From: Cohaesibacter gelatinilyticus
Lineage (GTDB): Bacteria > Pseudomonadota > Alphaproteobacteria > Rhizobiales > Cohaesibacteraceae
Direction of reading: 5' to 3'
Length of the DNA stretch: 64,000 bases
Assembly: GCF_900215605.1 (NCBI RefSeq)
Contig: NZ_OBEL01000008.1
Span: forward strand, 62,001 to 126,000
The position numbers were made by a program, and so were the translations under genes. This document shows positions 26,909-36,262 of this stretch, one piece after another. Position 1 is the first letter of the stretch. Every line of letters begins with the position of its first letter. The notes under the pieces are model-generated. The model was not told the DNA's origin. It worked only from the letters and a program-made list of their open reading frames with translations, and did no database searches.

Positions 26909-27591
26909 CAGACATCCGCTCCTACGACACCCGCGAACAATTGATGCACTCTTTGGCAGAAAAGGTGGCCAGCGAGTTGAGAGCCGCACTTGAGACAAAA
27001 GACTCTGCCAGTCTTGCGGTGCCAGGCGGAACAACGCCTGAGCCTTTCTTCCTCAATCTGCGCAAGCAGGACCTGGATTGGGAAAAGGTTTTTATTCTTC
27101 TGACCGACGAACGCTTCGTGCCGGAAAGCTCTCCACGCTCCAATAGCGCCCTGATCCGGCGCAGCCTGTTGCAGGAACACGCCGCCAAAGCCACTTATGT
27201 GCCGCTCTATATGGCAGGTGATGCACCAGAAGAAGTTTTGCAAGATCTCTGTGCCGGGCTTGATCAGGCCCTGCCTTTGGATATCTGCGTTCTTGGCATG
27301 GGCACCGATATGCATACGGCTTCGCTTTTCCCGGGCGCTGATTTGCTGAACGAAGCCTTGTCCGACGCTGCCCCTGCCCTGTTGCCCATGCGCGCACCCG
27401 GCGCACCGGAACCACGCCTCACCCTGACCGCACCTGTTCTCAAAGCTGCCGGGTCCGTTCATCTGCTTATTGCTGGTGAGGAGAAGAAAACCGCTCTTGA
27501 ACAGGCCATGAATGGTCAGGATGAGTTCGAAGCACCGGTTCGTGCAATTTTGAACCGCGACCAATCCACCCTGGTTCATTATGCAGATTAG
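26905..27591 (+). CDS. pgl: 6-phosphogluconolactonase
   Basis: Hydrolyses 6-phosphogluconolactone to 6-phosphogluconate. The 228 residues show family motifs SLAVPGGTTPEPFF, ILLTDERFVPESSPRSNS and LGMGTDMHTASLFPG, which form the phosphosugar site. It begins with GTG overlapping the zwf stop, so translation is coupled. It completes the set that takes glucose 6-phosphate to pyruvate and glyceraldehyde 3-phosphate. Confidence 0.95.
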   Translation: MTDIRSYDTREQLMHSLAEKVASELRAALETKDSASLAVPGGTTPEPFFLNLRKQDLDWEKVFILLTDERFVPESSPRSNSALIRRSLLQEHAAKATYVPLYMAGDAPEEVLQDLCAGLDQALPLDICVLGMGTDMHTASLFPGADLLNEALSDAAPALLPMRAPGAPEPRLTLTAPVLKAAGSVHLLIAGEEKKTALEQAMNGQDEFEAPVRAILNRDQSTLVHYAD

Positions 27592-27600
27592 AGCGTGTTC

Positions 27601-27692
27601 CCGAAAAGTTGAAGCACTTTTCGGATAAGAAATCGCTTTGGATCAAAGGGTTAAAGCACCACTCACGATTGAACGATTGTGAGCAGTGCTTT
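27601..27692. repeat. Two-hairpin Rhizobiales-style intergenic palindrome after pgl
   Basis: The first hairpin pairs CCGAAAAGT with ACTTTTCGG (27601-27624, six-base loop). The second pairs TAAAGCAC..CTCAC with GTGAG..GTGCTTTA (27652-27692, two internal mismatches). The whole, starting GAGCGTGTTCCCGAAAAG, resembles the abundant RIME-like palindromic elements of Hyphomicrobiales intergenic DNA as I remember them. It could also end the edd operon, though there is no T-run. Confidence 0.55.
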
Positions 27693-27721
27693 AGGACATA
27701 GGGTCCTTGGCATGGCTATTT

Positions 27722-28600
27722 TCATGCAAGAATGTCCTTGATCTGCTCAAACAACCATGTAGCAGCCGGTCCCATACAGGAATTCTTGAGCTTGATACAC
27801 TCAACCGGCGGACTCCAGAGCTTATGCTCAAACCGTAATTTCAGCCTGGACAAATGGCCGGATGCAATTGCCGCATCAACCATATGCTCCGGCAGATAGG
27901 CCCACCCCACCCCTTGCAGAACCAGATCCTGCATTGTGTGAAAGCTGGTCGCATACCAAACTTGCGTCGATAAGGTAGGAAATTGCGCAAGAACACTGCC
28001 CTGGGGGCTCCGCAACAGAAGTTGACGATGGGACAGCAATTCATTCGCCCCGATCTCGGCAAGCTTCGTAAGCGGATAATCCGGTGCGCTAACAGACACA
28101 AATGGCAGATTGCCAATGAACGTCTGCTCCACGCCTTTTTGAACCCCTCCGCTGGAAAACATCAGACCGATATCAGCCATATCCTGCAAAACCATATTGG
28201 GAATTTCGGGACTGATACCAGATTGCAGGTCAATTTGCGTGGCGGGAAATCTCTGTCCAAATTCAATCAATATCCGGCCCAGCGAGGGAAGAACCAGGGC
28301 ATCATCGATCATGAGCCTTATGCAGGTTTCCTCACCTTGAAAAATACTGTTCGCTGCGCTTGTCATATCATCAAGCTGCATCAGAACTGCCCGGGCATGG
28401 ATCAGCATGCGGTCACCGTTATCGGTGAGTTGCGGTTTTCGGGTGGTCCGGTCAAAAAGCTCAAACCCCAGATCGACTTCCAGATTGACAATTGCCGTAC
28501 TGACGGCTGACTGTCCCTTGCCCAAAGCTCTACCAGCTGCAGAAAAACTACCCGATTCAGCTGCTGCTATGAACATTCTCAGTTGATCCAGGCTTGGCAC
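27722..28600 (-). CDS. LysR-family transcriptional regulator
   Basis: Regulator of 292 residues with the N-terminal LysR winged helix (LDQLRMFIAAAESGSFSAAG, then KGQSAVSTAIVNLEVDLGF) and a two-lobed effector domain. It is divergent from the azoreductase gene across 128 bases, the usual arrangement for a LysR protein and its target. The C terminus ends IKDILA. A TTAGTTACTAA palindrome (28627-28637) lies in the shared promoter region. Effector unknown; quinones or azo/nitro aromatics are plausible given the target. Confidence 0.9.
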   Translation of the reverse strand: MPSLDQLRMFIAAAESGSFSAAGRALGKGQSAVSTAIVNLEVDLGFELFDRTTRKPQLTDNGDRMLIHARAVLMQLDDMTSAANSIFQGEETCIRLMIDDALVLPSLGRILIEFGQRFPATQIDLQSGISPEIPNMVLQDMADIGLMFSSGGVQKGVEQTFIGNLPFVSVSAPDYPLTKLAEIGANELLSHRQLLLRSPQGSVLAQFPTLSTQVWYATSFHTMQDLVLQGVGWAYLPEHMVDAAIASGHLSRLKLRFEHKLWSPPVECIKLKNSCMGPAATWLFEQIKDILA

Positions 28601-28626
28601 TGTTTATCCATCTATTGATAAAATCA

Positions 28627-28637
28627 TTAGTTACTAA
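28627..28637. promoter_or_regulatory. Palindrome in the LysR/azoR divergent promoter
   Basis: TTAGTTACTAA is a perfect 11-bp palindrome between the divergent genes, near the LysR start. LysR proteins usually bind a T-N11-A dyad in this position, so it is a candidate site. The AT-rich setting makes chance possible. Confidence 0.35.
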
Positions 28638-28728
28638 CTTTATACCATTTCTTTTCTCGATTAATCAATTTGTGTCTTCCCACACCAATGAGAAGACCAA
28701 CAACTTAAATTGAGAGAGAAGAAGCCAC

Positions 28729-29328
28729 ATGACAATTCTGTTGCAAATCAATACCAGCATGCAGGAGACAGCCTCACAATCCTCAAACCTTGCAGACAAG
28801 GTAAGCGAAAAACTGCTCACCAAATTTGCAGATATGCGACGCATAAAACGTGATCTGGGCAAACATCCTGTTCCGCATCTTGATCATGACACATTTCAAA
28901 CTTTCCTCGATCCGAACACTGCTGTTACTTCCGCACAAAAGGCCGGATTGGCGCGTTCCGATATATTGATCTCGGAATTGAAGGATGCACAGATACTCGT
29001 ACTGGGAGTGCCCATGTATAATCTGATGATCCCATCGACCCTTAAAAGCTGGATCGATCATGTTACGCGTGCCGGACAAACATTTGCATTCACTGAGGAT
29101 GGTCCCGTCGGGCTTTTAAAAGACAAGAAAGCCTATATCGTCATTGCTCAGGGTGGCAATTTTCTGGGAACATCCGACGATCTGGCAACAGCTTATCTCA
29201 GATCGGCTTTCGGCTTCATGGGAATTGTCGATCTGGAATTCATCTATGTGCAGGGTCTGGCGATGGGAGATGAGGCGGCAAAAGCTGGACTGCACGCAGC
29301 AAGCCTGGCGATCAGGGCGTTAATTTGA
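28729..29328 (+). CDS. azoR: FMN-dependent NADH:quinone oxidoreductase / azoreductase
   Basis: Flavodoxin-fold enzyme that reduces quinones and azo compounds by two electrons with NADH. The 199 residues contain the AzoR features: an N-terminal strand with the FMN phosphate-binding stretch (TSMQETASQSSNLADK), the VPMYNLMIPSTLKSWIDHV helix, GQTFAFTEDGPVGLL and IAQGGNFLG. Divergent from the LysR gene, which probably induces it. GAGAGAAG precedes the ATG. Its physiological role is likely detoxification. Confidence 0.92.
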   Translation: MTILLQINTSMQETASQSSNLADKVSEKLLTKFADMRRIKRDLGKHPVPHLDHDTFQTFLDPNTAVTSAQKAGLARSDILISELKDAQILVLGVPMYNLMIPSTLKSWIDHVTRAGQTFAFTEDGPVGLLKDKKAYIVIAQGGNFLGTSDDLATAYLRSAFGFMGIVDLEFIYVQGLAMGDEAAKAGLHAASLAIRALI

Positions 29329-29335
29329 TTGTTGG

Positions 29336-30781
29336 CTAATTGCTTTGTTCTCTTGGCAGATGGACCTCCACGAGTAACCCATCCGAGCCATTCTTGAGGG
29401 ACAGCTCTCCCTTGTGATGCTTGATAATCTCGTTGGCGATGCTCAGGCCCAAACCTGAGCCACGCTGCAATTTGCTCCAATGCCCCCGTACGAATGGCAG
29501 CATGACCTGATCCATCTTCTCGGCTGGAATACCCGGTCCACCATCTGTGATACGAATGATCAGATGATCGCTGCCATCATACCCCAGCGAGATGTCTGCA
29601 TAGCGTCCATATTTCAGGCTGTTATCAATGAGATTCACAAGGGCACGGCGCAGTTTTTTGGGCTGACCAATCATCATGCCATGGGTCTCGGCGGAAACCA
29701 GCACCGGCGCGGTGCCCCCAAAGACTGATGCGACCCCGCCAATTTCTATCTGCTCCGGCAGTGCAAAACGCACATCCTTGCCAATATCACAATAGTCATC
29801 ACACAGGCTCTGGATCAGGGAATCCAACGAGAATTTGAAATGATCTTCGGGAAGTTTGCGCACCGACAACAGATCCAACGCCCCTTCAACAAGACAGGAA
29901 ATTTCCTCCAGATCACTGAGAAATTTCTCCTGCATCTCCTTTTCCTTCATGATCTCCGCTCGCAGGCGAAGACGGGTGACGGGCGTTCTCAAATCGTGAG
30001 AAATGGAGGCAAGGCTCTGAATCTGACTTTCCTGCTCGCGATCGAACTGGCGCTGCAAGGAATTGATATGATCCTGAATGGCAATGGCTTCCTCGGAAGC
30101 AAAGGACCCCAGACTGGCCCGTGGATTTTCGCGCTTTTGGGCCAGTTTCTTGAAAGGTATGGTCAGACTGAGAGACAAGGGGAAAATCGCTGCAAGCATG
30201 CCGATGATCCCGATCAGCGCCAGAAGCATGCTTTTGGCTTCCGATAAGCGATCATGCCAGATTTGCGGTGCTTCTATCAGCAGAACACTGTCATCCGACA
30301 AGAAAATCAGCAGGTTCGCCTCCATATCCTGCCGGGCTATTCCGTGGGAAAGCGAGGAAAGACGCATGTTGGCATCAACATTTGAATTGTCAGGATTCGC
30401 CCGCAACAGACCAGGGCGGGGCGGGGCGCTTTTGAACTGCACAGCAGCCCGGACCCGAAGATCATCAAGGCTTAGGATCAGCGGAATGACATGAACATCA
30501 GGATTTGCGGGAAAGGCCTCAAGATGCTGCACCTCATAGGGCAACCCTTGCCTGATCGCAACAGGCATGTTTTTTTCAACCTGCCAATTCTGCTCAACGA
30601 CCCGTGCAAGAATACCGCCAGTCATTTCCGCTATCTGCAGATCCGTCTGCCGGTTTTGATAAGCAATAAGCAGAAACCATGCGGCCAGAGCACCAGCCAG
30701 AAAGCTCAAAATCGCAATCAGTGGCAAGCGTGCCGACAAGCGTCGAGGAAACAAACCCAACAGCTGATTGAGACCGTTCAT
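29336..30781 (-). CDS. Sensor histidine kinase, GtrS-like, of the glucose transport system
   Basis: Membrane sensor kinase of 481 residues. It has one N-terminal membrane helix (about 16-40), a periplasmic domain of roughly 120 residues, a second helix near 170 (MLLALIGIIGMLAAIFPLSL), a HAMP-like link, the phospho-accepting histidine in LASISHDLRTP near 260, the N box LVNLIDNSLKYG and the G box ITDGGPGIP. The partner regulator gene overlaps its start by four bases, and the glucose ABC genes are divergent next door. Pseudomonas GtrS/GltR sit with the same genes and respond to glucose-derived acids, so that function is inferred by synteny. Confidence 0.88.
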   Translation of the reverse strand: MNGLNQLLGLFPRRLSARLPLIAILSFLAGALAAWFLLIAYQNRQTDLQIAEMTGGILARVVEQNWQVEKNMPVAIRQGLPYEVQHLEAFPANPDVHVIPLILSLDDLRVRAAVQFKSAPPRPGLLRANPDNSNVDANMRLSSLSHGIARQDMEANLLIFLSDDSVLLIEAPQIWHDRLSEAKSMLLALIGIIGMLAAIFPLSLSLTIPFKKLAQKRENPRASLGSFASEEAIAIQDHINSLQRQFDREQESQIQSLASISHDLRTPVTRLRLRAEIMKEKEMQEKFLSDLEEISCLVEGALDLLSVRKLPEDHFKFSLDSLIQSLCDDYCDIGKDVRFALPEQIEIGGVASVFGGTAPVLVSAETHGMMIGQPKKLRRALVNLIDNSLKYGRYADISLGYDGSDHLIIRITDGGPGIPAEKMDQVMLPFVRGHWSKLQRGSGLGLSIANEIIKHHKGELSLKNGSDGLLVEVHLPREQSN

Positions 30782-31521
30782 TCCCTCCTGCCTCCTGATG
30801 AGGTCTGGTTGGAAGCGGCTGCGTCAAGCGGTGTGATATCGGAGCAGAATTTATAACCCTGATTACGCACGGTACGGATGAAGTCGGCTTCTTTGTCGAT
30901 ATCAAACAGTTTCTTGCGCAATCGGCTCACCAAAATATCGATCCGGCGATCTCCCGGCTCTATATCCTGCCCGATCAACAATTGCGCCAGATCATCCCGC
31001 GAGACCGGATTGGGGGAGGTCCGCGCCAGAATAGCCAGCACGGAATATTCACGTGTACTCAGCGGGACAAGCAAATTGCCCGGTCCATGGAGCTGTTCCG
31101 CAGACAAATCCAGCACCCAGCCGGAAAATTGCAACTTGCCGGATGTCGCTTTGGCTTGATGCGACCCCGTCCGGCGCAACAAAGCATTGATGCGCGCCAG
31201 CAGCTCCCGCGGATTGAACGGTTTTTCGATGTAATCATCCGCTCCCAGCTCGATACCAATGATGCGCTCGGTGTCCCCCTTCACCGCAGAGAGAATGATA
31301 ATGGGAATATCGGACATCTGACGAATATGACGACAGACCTCAAGGCCGCTGTCACCCGGCAGCATAACATCAACAATCATCAGATCGAACAGATCTGGAG
31401 CATGCTGATAGGCTTCTTCAGCGCTGGCCGAGACCGTACACTCGAACTGTCGCTCTGTCAGATAGCTGGACAGAAGCGCAGAAATCTCGGGATCATCTTC
31501 AATGATATGGATACGGCGCAC
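30778..31521 (-). CDS. OmpR-family response regulator, GltR-like
   Basis: DNA-binding response regulator of 247 residues. The receiver domain begins RRIHIIEDDPEIS and has the phospho-acceptor Asp51 in LMIVDVMLPGDSG, and the lysine in GADDYIEKPFNPREL. The C-terminal winged helix includes STREYSVLAILA and DILVSRLRKKLFD. I chose the GTG at 31521 because GGGAGG lies just upstream and the receiver domain starts there; a longer frame from 31638 has no such support. Likely target: the divergent gtsABCD promoter. Confidence 0.9.
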   Translation of the reverse strand: MRRIHIIEDDPEISALLSSYLTERQFECTVSASAEEAYQHAPDLFDLMIVDVMLPGDSGLEVCRHIRQMSDIPIIILSAVKGDTERIIGIELGADDYIEKPFNPRELLARINALLRRTGSHQAKATSGKLQFSGWVLDLSAEQLHGPGNLLVPLSTREYSVLAILARTSPNPVSRDDLAQLLIGQDIEPGDRRIDILVSRLRKKLFDIDKEADFIRTVRNQGYKFCSDITPLDAAASNQTSSGGRRE

Positions 31522-31563
31522 AGATCCCTCCCCCGGGTTTTCTGTAGTTTCGAACAAAGCAAT

Positions 31564-31614
31564 TGTTACGACAAGATCTATAATGTTGCAGTTTGTAACA
31601 TTCACTCTGTTATG
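31564..31614. promoter_or_regulatory. Repeated TGTTAC-like motifs between the two-component genes and gtsA
   Basis: TGTTAC (31564), TGTTGC (31583), TGTAACA (31594) and TGTTAT (31609) cluster in the 200-base divergent region. AATGTT and AACATT at 31581-31601 also form a dyad with a nine-base spacer. OmpR-type proteins bind such repeats, so this is a candidate response-regulator site. Spacing is irregular, and I rate it only moderate. Confidence 0.35.
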
Positions 31615-31722
31615 CTTGGTTTTCTGAAACAAAAACATACAAAAATCTGCGCTACAGGCAGATCAAAATCCTCTAACGTTTGGCAACATGGATTTCGATC
31701 AATGAATTTCTGGGAGGAAAGA

Positions 31723-32973
31723 ATGAAATCATTGAAATTTGCTCTATTGGGTGCCATTGCCTTGGCAGCAACCCCATTTTCCGTACAGGCCGAACCAACT
31801 GCAGAAGTTCTGCACTACTGGACATCCGGTGGTGAAGCAAAGGCTCTGAAAGCCCTGCAAAAGACTTTCAAGGATCGCGGCGGCAAATGGGTGGATGCCC
31901 CGGTTGCAGGTGGTGGTGGTGATGCACAGGCAGCGGTTCTGCGCTCCCGCGTTCTTGCAGGTGATCCACCAGCAGCGGTGCAGATCAAAGGTCCAAACAT
32001 CAAGGAATGGGCCGAAGCTGGCGCATTGGGTGATCTGAGCGCAGTGGCAAAAGCCCAGAATTGGGATGGTGTTCTTCCTCAAGCCATCAAGGATATCGTG
32101 AAATATGACGGCAAATATGTTGCCGTTCCCGTGAACGTGCACCGCGTTGACTGGATTTGGGCAAACCCCAAGGTTTTGGCCAAAGTTGGTGCAAAAGTTC
32201 CAACCACCTGGGCTGAATTCAATGAGACGGCAGACAAGCTGAAAGCCGCAGGCATCGTACCATTGGCCCACGGTGGCCAGCCTTGGCAGGACGCAACCGT
32301 ATTCGAAACTGTCGTTCTGGGTATTGGTGGCATCGATTTCTATCGTAAGGCACTTGTTGAGCTGGATGAGGAGGCGCTTGGTTCAGACACCATGGTCAAG
32401 GTTTTCGATCAGATGCGCAAGATGCGTGGCTATGTCGATCCTGACTTCCCTGGCCGTGACTGGAACCTTGCCACCGGCATGGTCATGCGTGGTGAAGCTG
32501 CCATGCAGATCATGGGTGACTGGGCGAAAGGCGAATTTGCCGCCGCAGGCAAGAAACCTGGCGTTGATTACATCTGTGCTTCCACACCATCTGATGGTGG
32601 GTATCTGTTGAACTCCGACAGCTTTGCCATGTTCAATGTCAAAGGCGATGACAAGGCAAAAGGTCAAGCTTTGCTGGCGGAATTGATCCTGTCTGAGGAT
32701 TTCCAGGAAACCTTCAACCTCTATAAAGGCTCCGTTCCCGCCCGTACCGGCGTCAAGCGCGACAATTTTGACAGCTGTGCATTGAAATCCATGGATGACA
32801 TGGAAGCAGCTGCAAAATCCAACAAACTGCTCGGATCTGTCGCTCATGAAATTGCACAGGCCGGAGCCATCCGCGGTGCTTTCACTGATGTAGCGACTGC
32901 GCATTTCAATTCCGACATGTCTTCCGAGGAAGCCACGAAGAAACTGGTTGAAGCGATCAAACTCGCCCAATAA
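31723..32973 (+). CDS. gtsA: Glucose/mannose-type ABC transporter substrate-binding protein
   Basis: Periplasmic sugar receptor of 416 residues. The signal peptide ends FSVQA before EPTAEVLHYWTSGGEAK. It follows Pseudomonas GtsA closely in recognisable stretches such as VAGGGGDAQAAVL, YVAVPVNVHRVDWIWANP, GIVPLAHGGQPWQDATVFE and GRDWNLATGMVM. The ATG at 31723 has GGGAGGA five bases upstream; the frame is open far upstream through the two-component genes, but those are shadows. First gene of gtsABCD, divergent from its likely regulators. Confidence 0.95.
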   Translation: MKSLKFALLGAIALAATPFSVQAEPTAEVLHYWTSGGEAKALKALQKTFKDRGGKWVDAPVAGGGGDAQAAVLRSRVLAGDPPAAVQIKGPNIKEWAEAGALGDLSAVAKAQNWDGVLPQAIKDIVKYDGKYVAVPVNVHRVDWIWANPKVLAKVGAKVPTTWAEFNETADKLKAAGIVPLAHGGQPWQDATVFETVVLGIGGIDFYRKALVELDEEALGSDTMVKVFDQMRKMRGYVDPDFPGRDWNLATGMVMRGEAAMQIMGDWAKGEFAAAGKKPGVDYICASTPSDGGYLLNSDSFAMFNVKGDDKAKGQALLAELILSEDFQETFNLYKGSVPARTGVKRDNFDSCALKSMDDMEAAAKSNKLLGSVAHEIAQAGAIRGAFTDVATAHFNSDMSSEEATKKLVEAIKLAQ

Positions 32974-32987
32974 CCAGACTTGCAGAA

Positions 32988-33015
32988 CGGGCCTGTTACC
33001 CTTGTAACAGGCCCG
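32988..33015 (+). other. Perfect hairpin between gtsA and gtsB
   Basis: CGGGCCTGTTAC pairs perfectly with GTAACAGGCCCG around a four-base CCTT loop, 15 bases after the gtsA stop. Only a short ATTTG follows, so it is probably a 3' stabiliser or partial terminator that raises binding protein over permease. The rest of the 145-base gap shows nothing more. Confidence 0.7.
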
Positions 33016-33118
33016 ATTTGTAAGCAAAGTAGGGTTGAGTGACAAAATCTAACGCTCAATTGACCGCCCTGCACTATTTCCAAGTGCCAATATATTCTGT
33101 GCCATTGTAAGGAGAACC

Positions 33119-34018
33119 ATGATGGCTCGTTCTCATGGAGGCATCGCTCGCAAGCTTGAGCGATGGATTCCCCAATTGGTCGTGTCTCCCGGCTTTCTGG
33201 CAATTGTCGTCTTCGTTTATGGCTTCATCTTCTGGACCGGTTATATCTCGACAACCAAATCCAAAATGCTTCCCAACTACACCTTCATCGGTCTGCGCCC
33301 CTATGAGCGCCTGTTCCAGATGGACCGTTGGGAAGTCGCCTTCAACAATCTGTTTGTCTTCGGATTTGTGTTCATTGTGGTCGCAATCGCCATAGGTTGT
33401 TTGCTGGCCATTCTGCTTGATCAGAAAATTCGCGCAGAAGGGGCCATTCGAACAGTATATCTTTATCCAATGGCCATCTCCTTCATCATTACCGGCACCG
33501 CCTGGAAATGGATCATGAATCCATCGCTGGGACTGGAATCCGTTATTCGTTCCTGGGGTTGGGAGAGTTTTTCCTTCGGCTGGACCGTCAGCCAGGACCT
33601 TGCCGTCTATGCATTGGTCATGGCTGCTGTATGGCAATCAGCCGGCTTCGTCATGGCCTTGTTTCTGTCCGCACTTCGCAGTGTAGATCAGGACATCATC
33701 AAAGCCGCCAGTCTGGATGGTGCATCACCTGCAAAGATTTATCTGCGCATCATTCTGCCCTCCATGCGTCCGGTCTTCATGAGTGCAGTTGTAATCCTCT
33801 CTCATCTGGCCATCAAGAGCTTCGATCTGGTAGTGGCACTCACAGGCGGTGGACCAGGCTATTCATCCACTCTGCCAGCCAACTTTATGTATGAGATGAC
33901 ATTTCGACGCAATGAGATCGGCGTCGGTGCGGCCTCGGCCATGATCATGCTGGCAACCGTTGCCGCAATCATGGTGCCTTATCTCTATTCCGAACTGAGA
34001 GGGCAGAAAAATGGCTAA
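33119..34018 (+). CDS. gtsB: Glucose ABC transporter permease (MalF type)
   Basis: First channel subunit, 299 residues with six hydrophobic segments. The N-terminal loop containing GYISTTKSKMLPNYTFIGL and the EAA-type docking loop in DIIKAASLDGASPAKIYLRI are visible. It overlaps gtsC by eight bases. ATG at 33119 or the next codon 33122 can serve; AAGGAGA lies just upstream. Confidence 0.94.
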   Translation: MMARSHGGIARKLERWIPQLVVSPGFLAIVVFVYGFIFWTGYISTTKSKMLPNYTFIGLRPYERLFQMDRWEVAFNNLFVFGFVFIVVAIAIGCLLAILLDQKIRAEGAIRTVYLYPMAISFIITGTAWKWIMNPSLGLESVIRSWGWESFSFGWTVSQDLAVYALVMAAVWQSAGFVMALFLSALRSVDQDIIKAASLDGASPAKIYLRIILPSMRPVFMSAVVILSHLAIKSFDLVVALTGGGPGYSSTLPANFMYEMTFRRNEIGVGAASAMIMLATVAAIMVPYLYSELRGQKNG

Positions 34019-34898
34019 TATTGATATGATAACCCAGGCCCCAACGCCCTCCAGATGGGTCGGACGCCTGCTGATCTGGTCTTTGTTGATCCTGTTCGCT
34101 ATATGGTTCCTGTTACCTGCCTATGTGGTCGTCGGCACGTCCCTGAAGGATCTGGAAGAAATCCGTGGTGGCTCATTGTTGGCTCTTCCACACGAATTGA
34201 ACTTCTCTGCCTGGAAATTTGCCTGGAGTGAAGCTTGCATCGGGGTGCAATGCACCGGCTTGAAGCCGTATTTCTGGAACTCGGTCTCCATGGCTCTGCC
34301 ATCTGTCTTTCTATCCACTTTGCTGGGTGCGATGACAGGTTATGCCCTGACCAAATGGAAATTCAAGGGCGCTAATATTGTCTTTGCATTGATCCTGTTT
34401 GGCTGCTTTGTACCCTTTCAAGTGGTCATCTTGCCAATGGCGCAGACTTTGGGTCTGATCGGCATCACCAACACCGTCTATGGTCTGATCCTGGTTCATA
34501 CGGTTTATGGCCTTGCCTTCACCACCCTGTTTTTCCGCAATTATTATGTGACGATCCCTGATGAGTTGGTGAAGGCAGCAACCATCGATGGTGCTGGATT
34601 TTTCACCATCTTCATCCGTATCATCCTGCCACTGTCACCCCCCATCATCGTGGTTTCGGTCATCTGGCAGTTTACACAAATCTGGAACGACTTCCTGTTT
34701 GGCGCCAGCTTCACCACTGGTGGCGCTCAGCCAATCATGGTTGCGATGAACAATCTGGTGAACACCACCACAGGGGTGAAGCAATATAACGTGGACATGG
34801 CAGCAGCCTTGATCACCGCAGCCCCAACCTTATTGGTTTACATCATTGCTGGTCGGTATTTCGTTCGTGGCCTGACCGCAGGCTCAGTCAAAGGATAA
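34011..34898 (+). CDS. gtsC: Glucose ABC transporter permease (MalG type)
   Basis: Second channel subunit, 295 residues with six membrane segments. The docking loop reads [20 protein letters not shown], the classic EAA motif. It starts inside the gtsB end and is followed after 10 bases by the ATPase gene. A cysteine pair in [10 protein letters not shown] in the large periplasmic loop is unusual but also occurs in sugar permeases of this type. Confidence 0.94.
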   Translation: MANIDMITQAPTPSRWVGRLLIWSLLILFAIWFLLPAYVVVGTSLKDLEEIRGGSLLALPHELNFSAWKFAWSEACIGVQCTGLKPYFWNSVSMALPSVFLSTLLGAMTGYALTKWKFKGANIVFALILFGCFVPFQVVILPMAQTLGLIGITNTVYGLILVHTVYGLAFTTLFFRNYYVTIPDELVKAATIDGAGFFTIFIRIILPLSPPIIVVSVIWQFTQIWNDFLFGASFTTGGAQPIMVAMNNLVNTTTGVKQYNVDMAAALITAAPTLLVYIIAGRYFVRGLTAGSVKG

Positions 34899-34908
34899 GG
34901 AGAGAGAT

Positions 34909-36024
34909 ATGGCATCCTTAACAATCAAAAATGCGGTCAAACGCTATGGTACTGTCGAAGTCCTCAAAGATGTATCCATTGACCTGCAAGATGGAGAATT
35001 TCTGGTACTGCTCGGCGCCTCAGGCTGCGGCAAATCCACCCTGCTCAACATGATTGCAGGTCTGGAAAGCGTGACCGGTGGTGAGATCATGATCGGTGAC
35101 CGTGTCATAAATGATGTGCATCCCAAGGATCGTGATATCGCCATGGTATTCCAGTCCTATGCACTCTATCCCAACATGACTGTGGCCAAGAATATTGCCT
35201 TTGGTCTGGAGATGCGCGGGATTCAGAAAGCCGAACGCCAGAAAGCAGTCGAAGGCGTTGCCGAAATGCTGCAAATCAGCCATTTGTTGGATCGTAAGCC
35301 AGCTCAATTGTCAGGTGGTCAGCGCCAGCGTGTGGCGATGGGGCGTGCTCTGGTGCGTCGCCCTGAGGTCTTCCTGTTTGATGAACCGCTCTCCAATCTG
35401 GACGCAAAACTACGTCTGGAGATGCGCACCGAAATCAAACGCCTGCACAAGGAACTCAGCGCCACCATGGTCTATGTCACTCATGACCAGATCGAGGCGC
35501 TGACGCTGGCAGATCGCATTGCCATCCTCAAAGATGGCTCCGTTCAGCAATTGGCGTCGCCTACCGAGATCTACAACAAGCCGGCCAACATCTTTGTGGC
35601 TGGTTTGGTTGGCTCACCTCCGATGAATTTCATTCCAGCCACACTGGTTGAGAAAGACGGTATCACACATGCCCGATTGTCTCTGAACAAGGATACAGAC
35701 AATGATGTCATCGATCTGTCGCTCGCCAACAATGATGCCGATATCACGGAATATGGCGGTAAGGAAGTCGTCCTTGGACTGCGTCCCGAAATGATCACTT
35801 ATGTCAATGGAGCAGACGTCAACGGACAACAAACAATCCTGAGCAATGTCGATGTGGTAGAACCGACCGGCGCTGATACCCTTTGCTTCCTGAAATGGGG
35901 CAAACACGATGTCATGGCACGCGTTAGTTCCGCCATTGATGTGGGAAGCGGCGATCAGCTTGCTTTCAGCATCGATATGAGCCGCGCAAGCTTGTTTGAT
36001 CCGCAAACGGAAGAGCGGATTTAA
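34909..36024 (+). CDS. gtsD: Sugar ABC transporter ATPase (MalK/UgpC type)
   Basis: ATPase of the glucose transporter, 371 residues. Walker [10 protein letters not shown] lies near residue 37, signature [15 protein letters not shown] near 133, Walker [16 protein letters not shown] near 157, and the H-loop YVTHDQIEA follows. The C-terminal third is a TOBE-type regulatory domain (VLGLRPEMI). AGGAGAGA lies upstream of the ATG. It may serve other MalFG-type permeases as well, a known habit of this class. Confidence 0.95.
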   Translation: MASLTIKNAVKRYGTVEVLKDVSIDLQDGEFLVLLGASGCGKSTLLNMIAGLESVTGGEIMIGDRVINDVHPKDRDIAMVFQSYALYPNMTVAKNIAFGLEMRGIQKAERQKAVEGVAEMLQISHLLDRKPAQLSGGQRQRVAMGRALVRRPEVFLFDEPLSNLDAKLRLEMRTEIKRLHKELSATMVYVTHDQIEALTLADRIAILKDGSVQQLASPTEIYNKPANIFVAGLVGSPPMNFIPATLVEKDGITHARLSLNKDTDNDVIDLSLANNDADITEYGGKEVVLGLRPEMITYVNGADVNGQQTILSNVDVVEPTGADTLCFLKWGKHDVMARVSSAIDVGSGDQLAFSIDMSRASLFDPQTEERI

Positions 36025-36066
36025 CCAAGCTCAAAGTTGCCAGATCTGTTCCCCAAACAGATCCTT

Positions 36067-36101
36067 GTCAGAGCCGAACAGAAAGTCTGTTCAGCTCTGA
36101 C
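36067..36101 (+). other. Long hairpin downstream of gtsD
   Basis: GTCAGAGCCGAACAG pairs with CTGTTCAGCTCTGAC with one mismatch and a five-base loop (AAAGT). ATCGCACTTTTT follows, so it may act as a leaky terminator ahead of the stronger one at 36187. Confidence 0.6.
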
Positions 36102-36186
36102 ATCGCACTTTTTGACTGGATGGCCCCTTGAGACCTGCTAGCAGGTGCGCCAATCCTAAACTTGGGTCAAAATAGCCTGATCCAGA

Positions 36187-36218
36187 TGCCGGTTTACGTT
36201 GTTAAACCGGCATTTTTT
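36187..36218 (+). terminator. Rho-independent terminator between gtsD and glk
   Basis: TGCCGGTTTA pairs perfectly with TAAACCGGCA around CGTTGT, and six T follow directly. It lies 163 bases after gtsD and only 45 bases before glk. Either glk is fed by read-through, or its own promoter overlaps this structure and the hairpin works as an attenuator. Confidence 0.85.
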
Positions 36219-36262
36219 CGATAAAAATGGCCAACTCTCTTCCTCTTCAAAACAGATGAGAA

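Noticed and set aside
30982-31722. Long upstream extension of gtsA reading through the two-component region
   Set aside because: The secreted protein's signal peptide and ribosome site fix the start at 31723; the upstream part is antisense to the response regulator gene.
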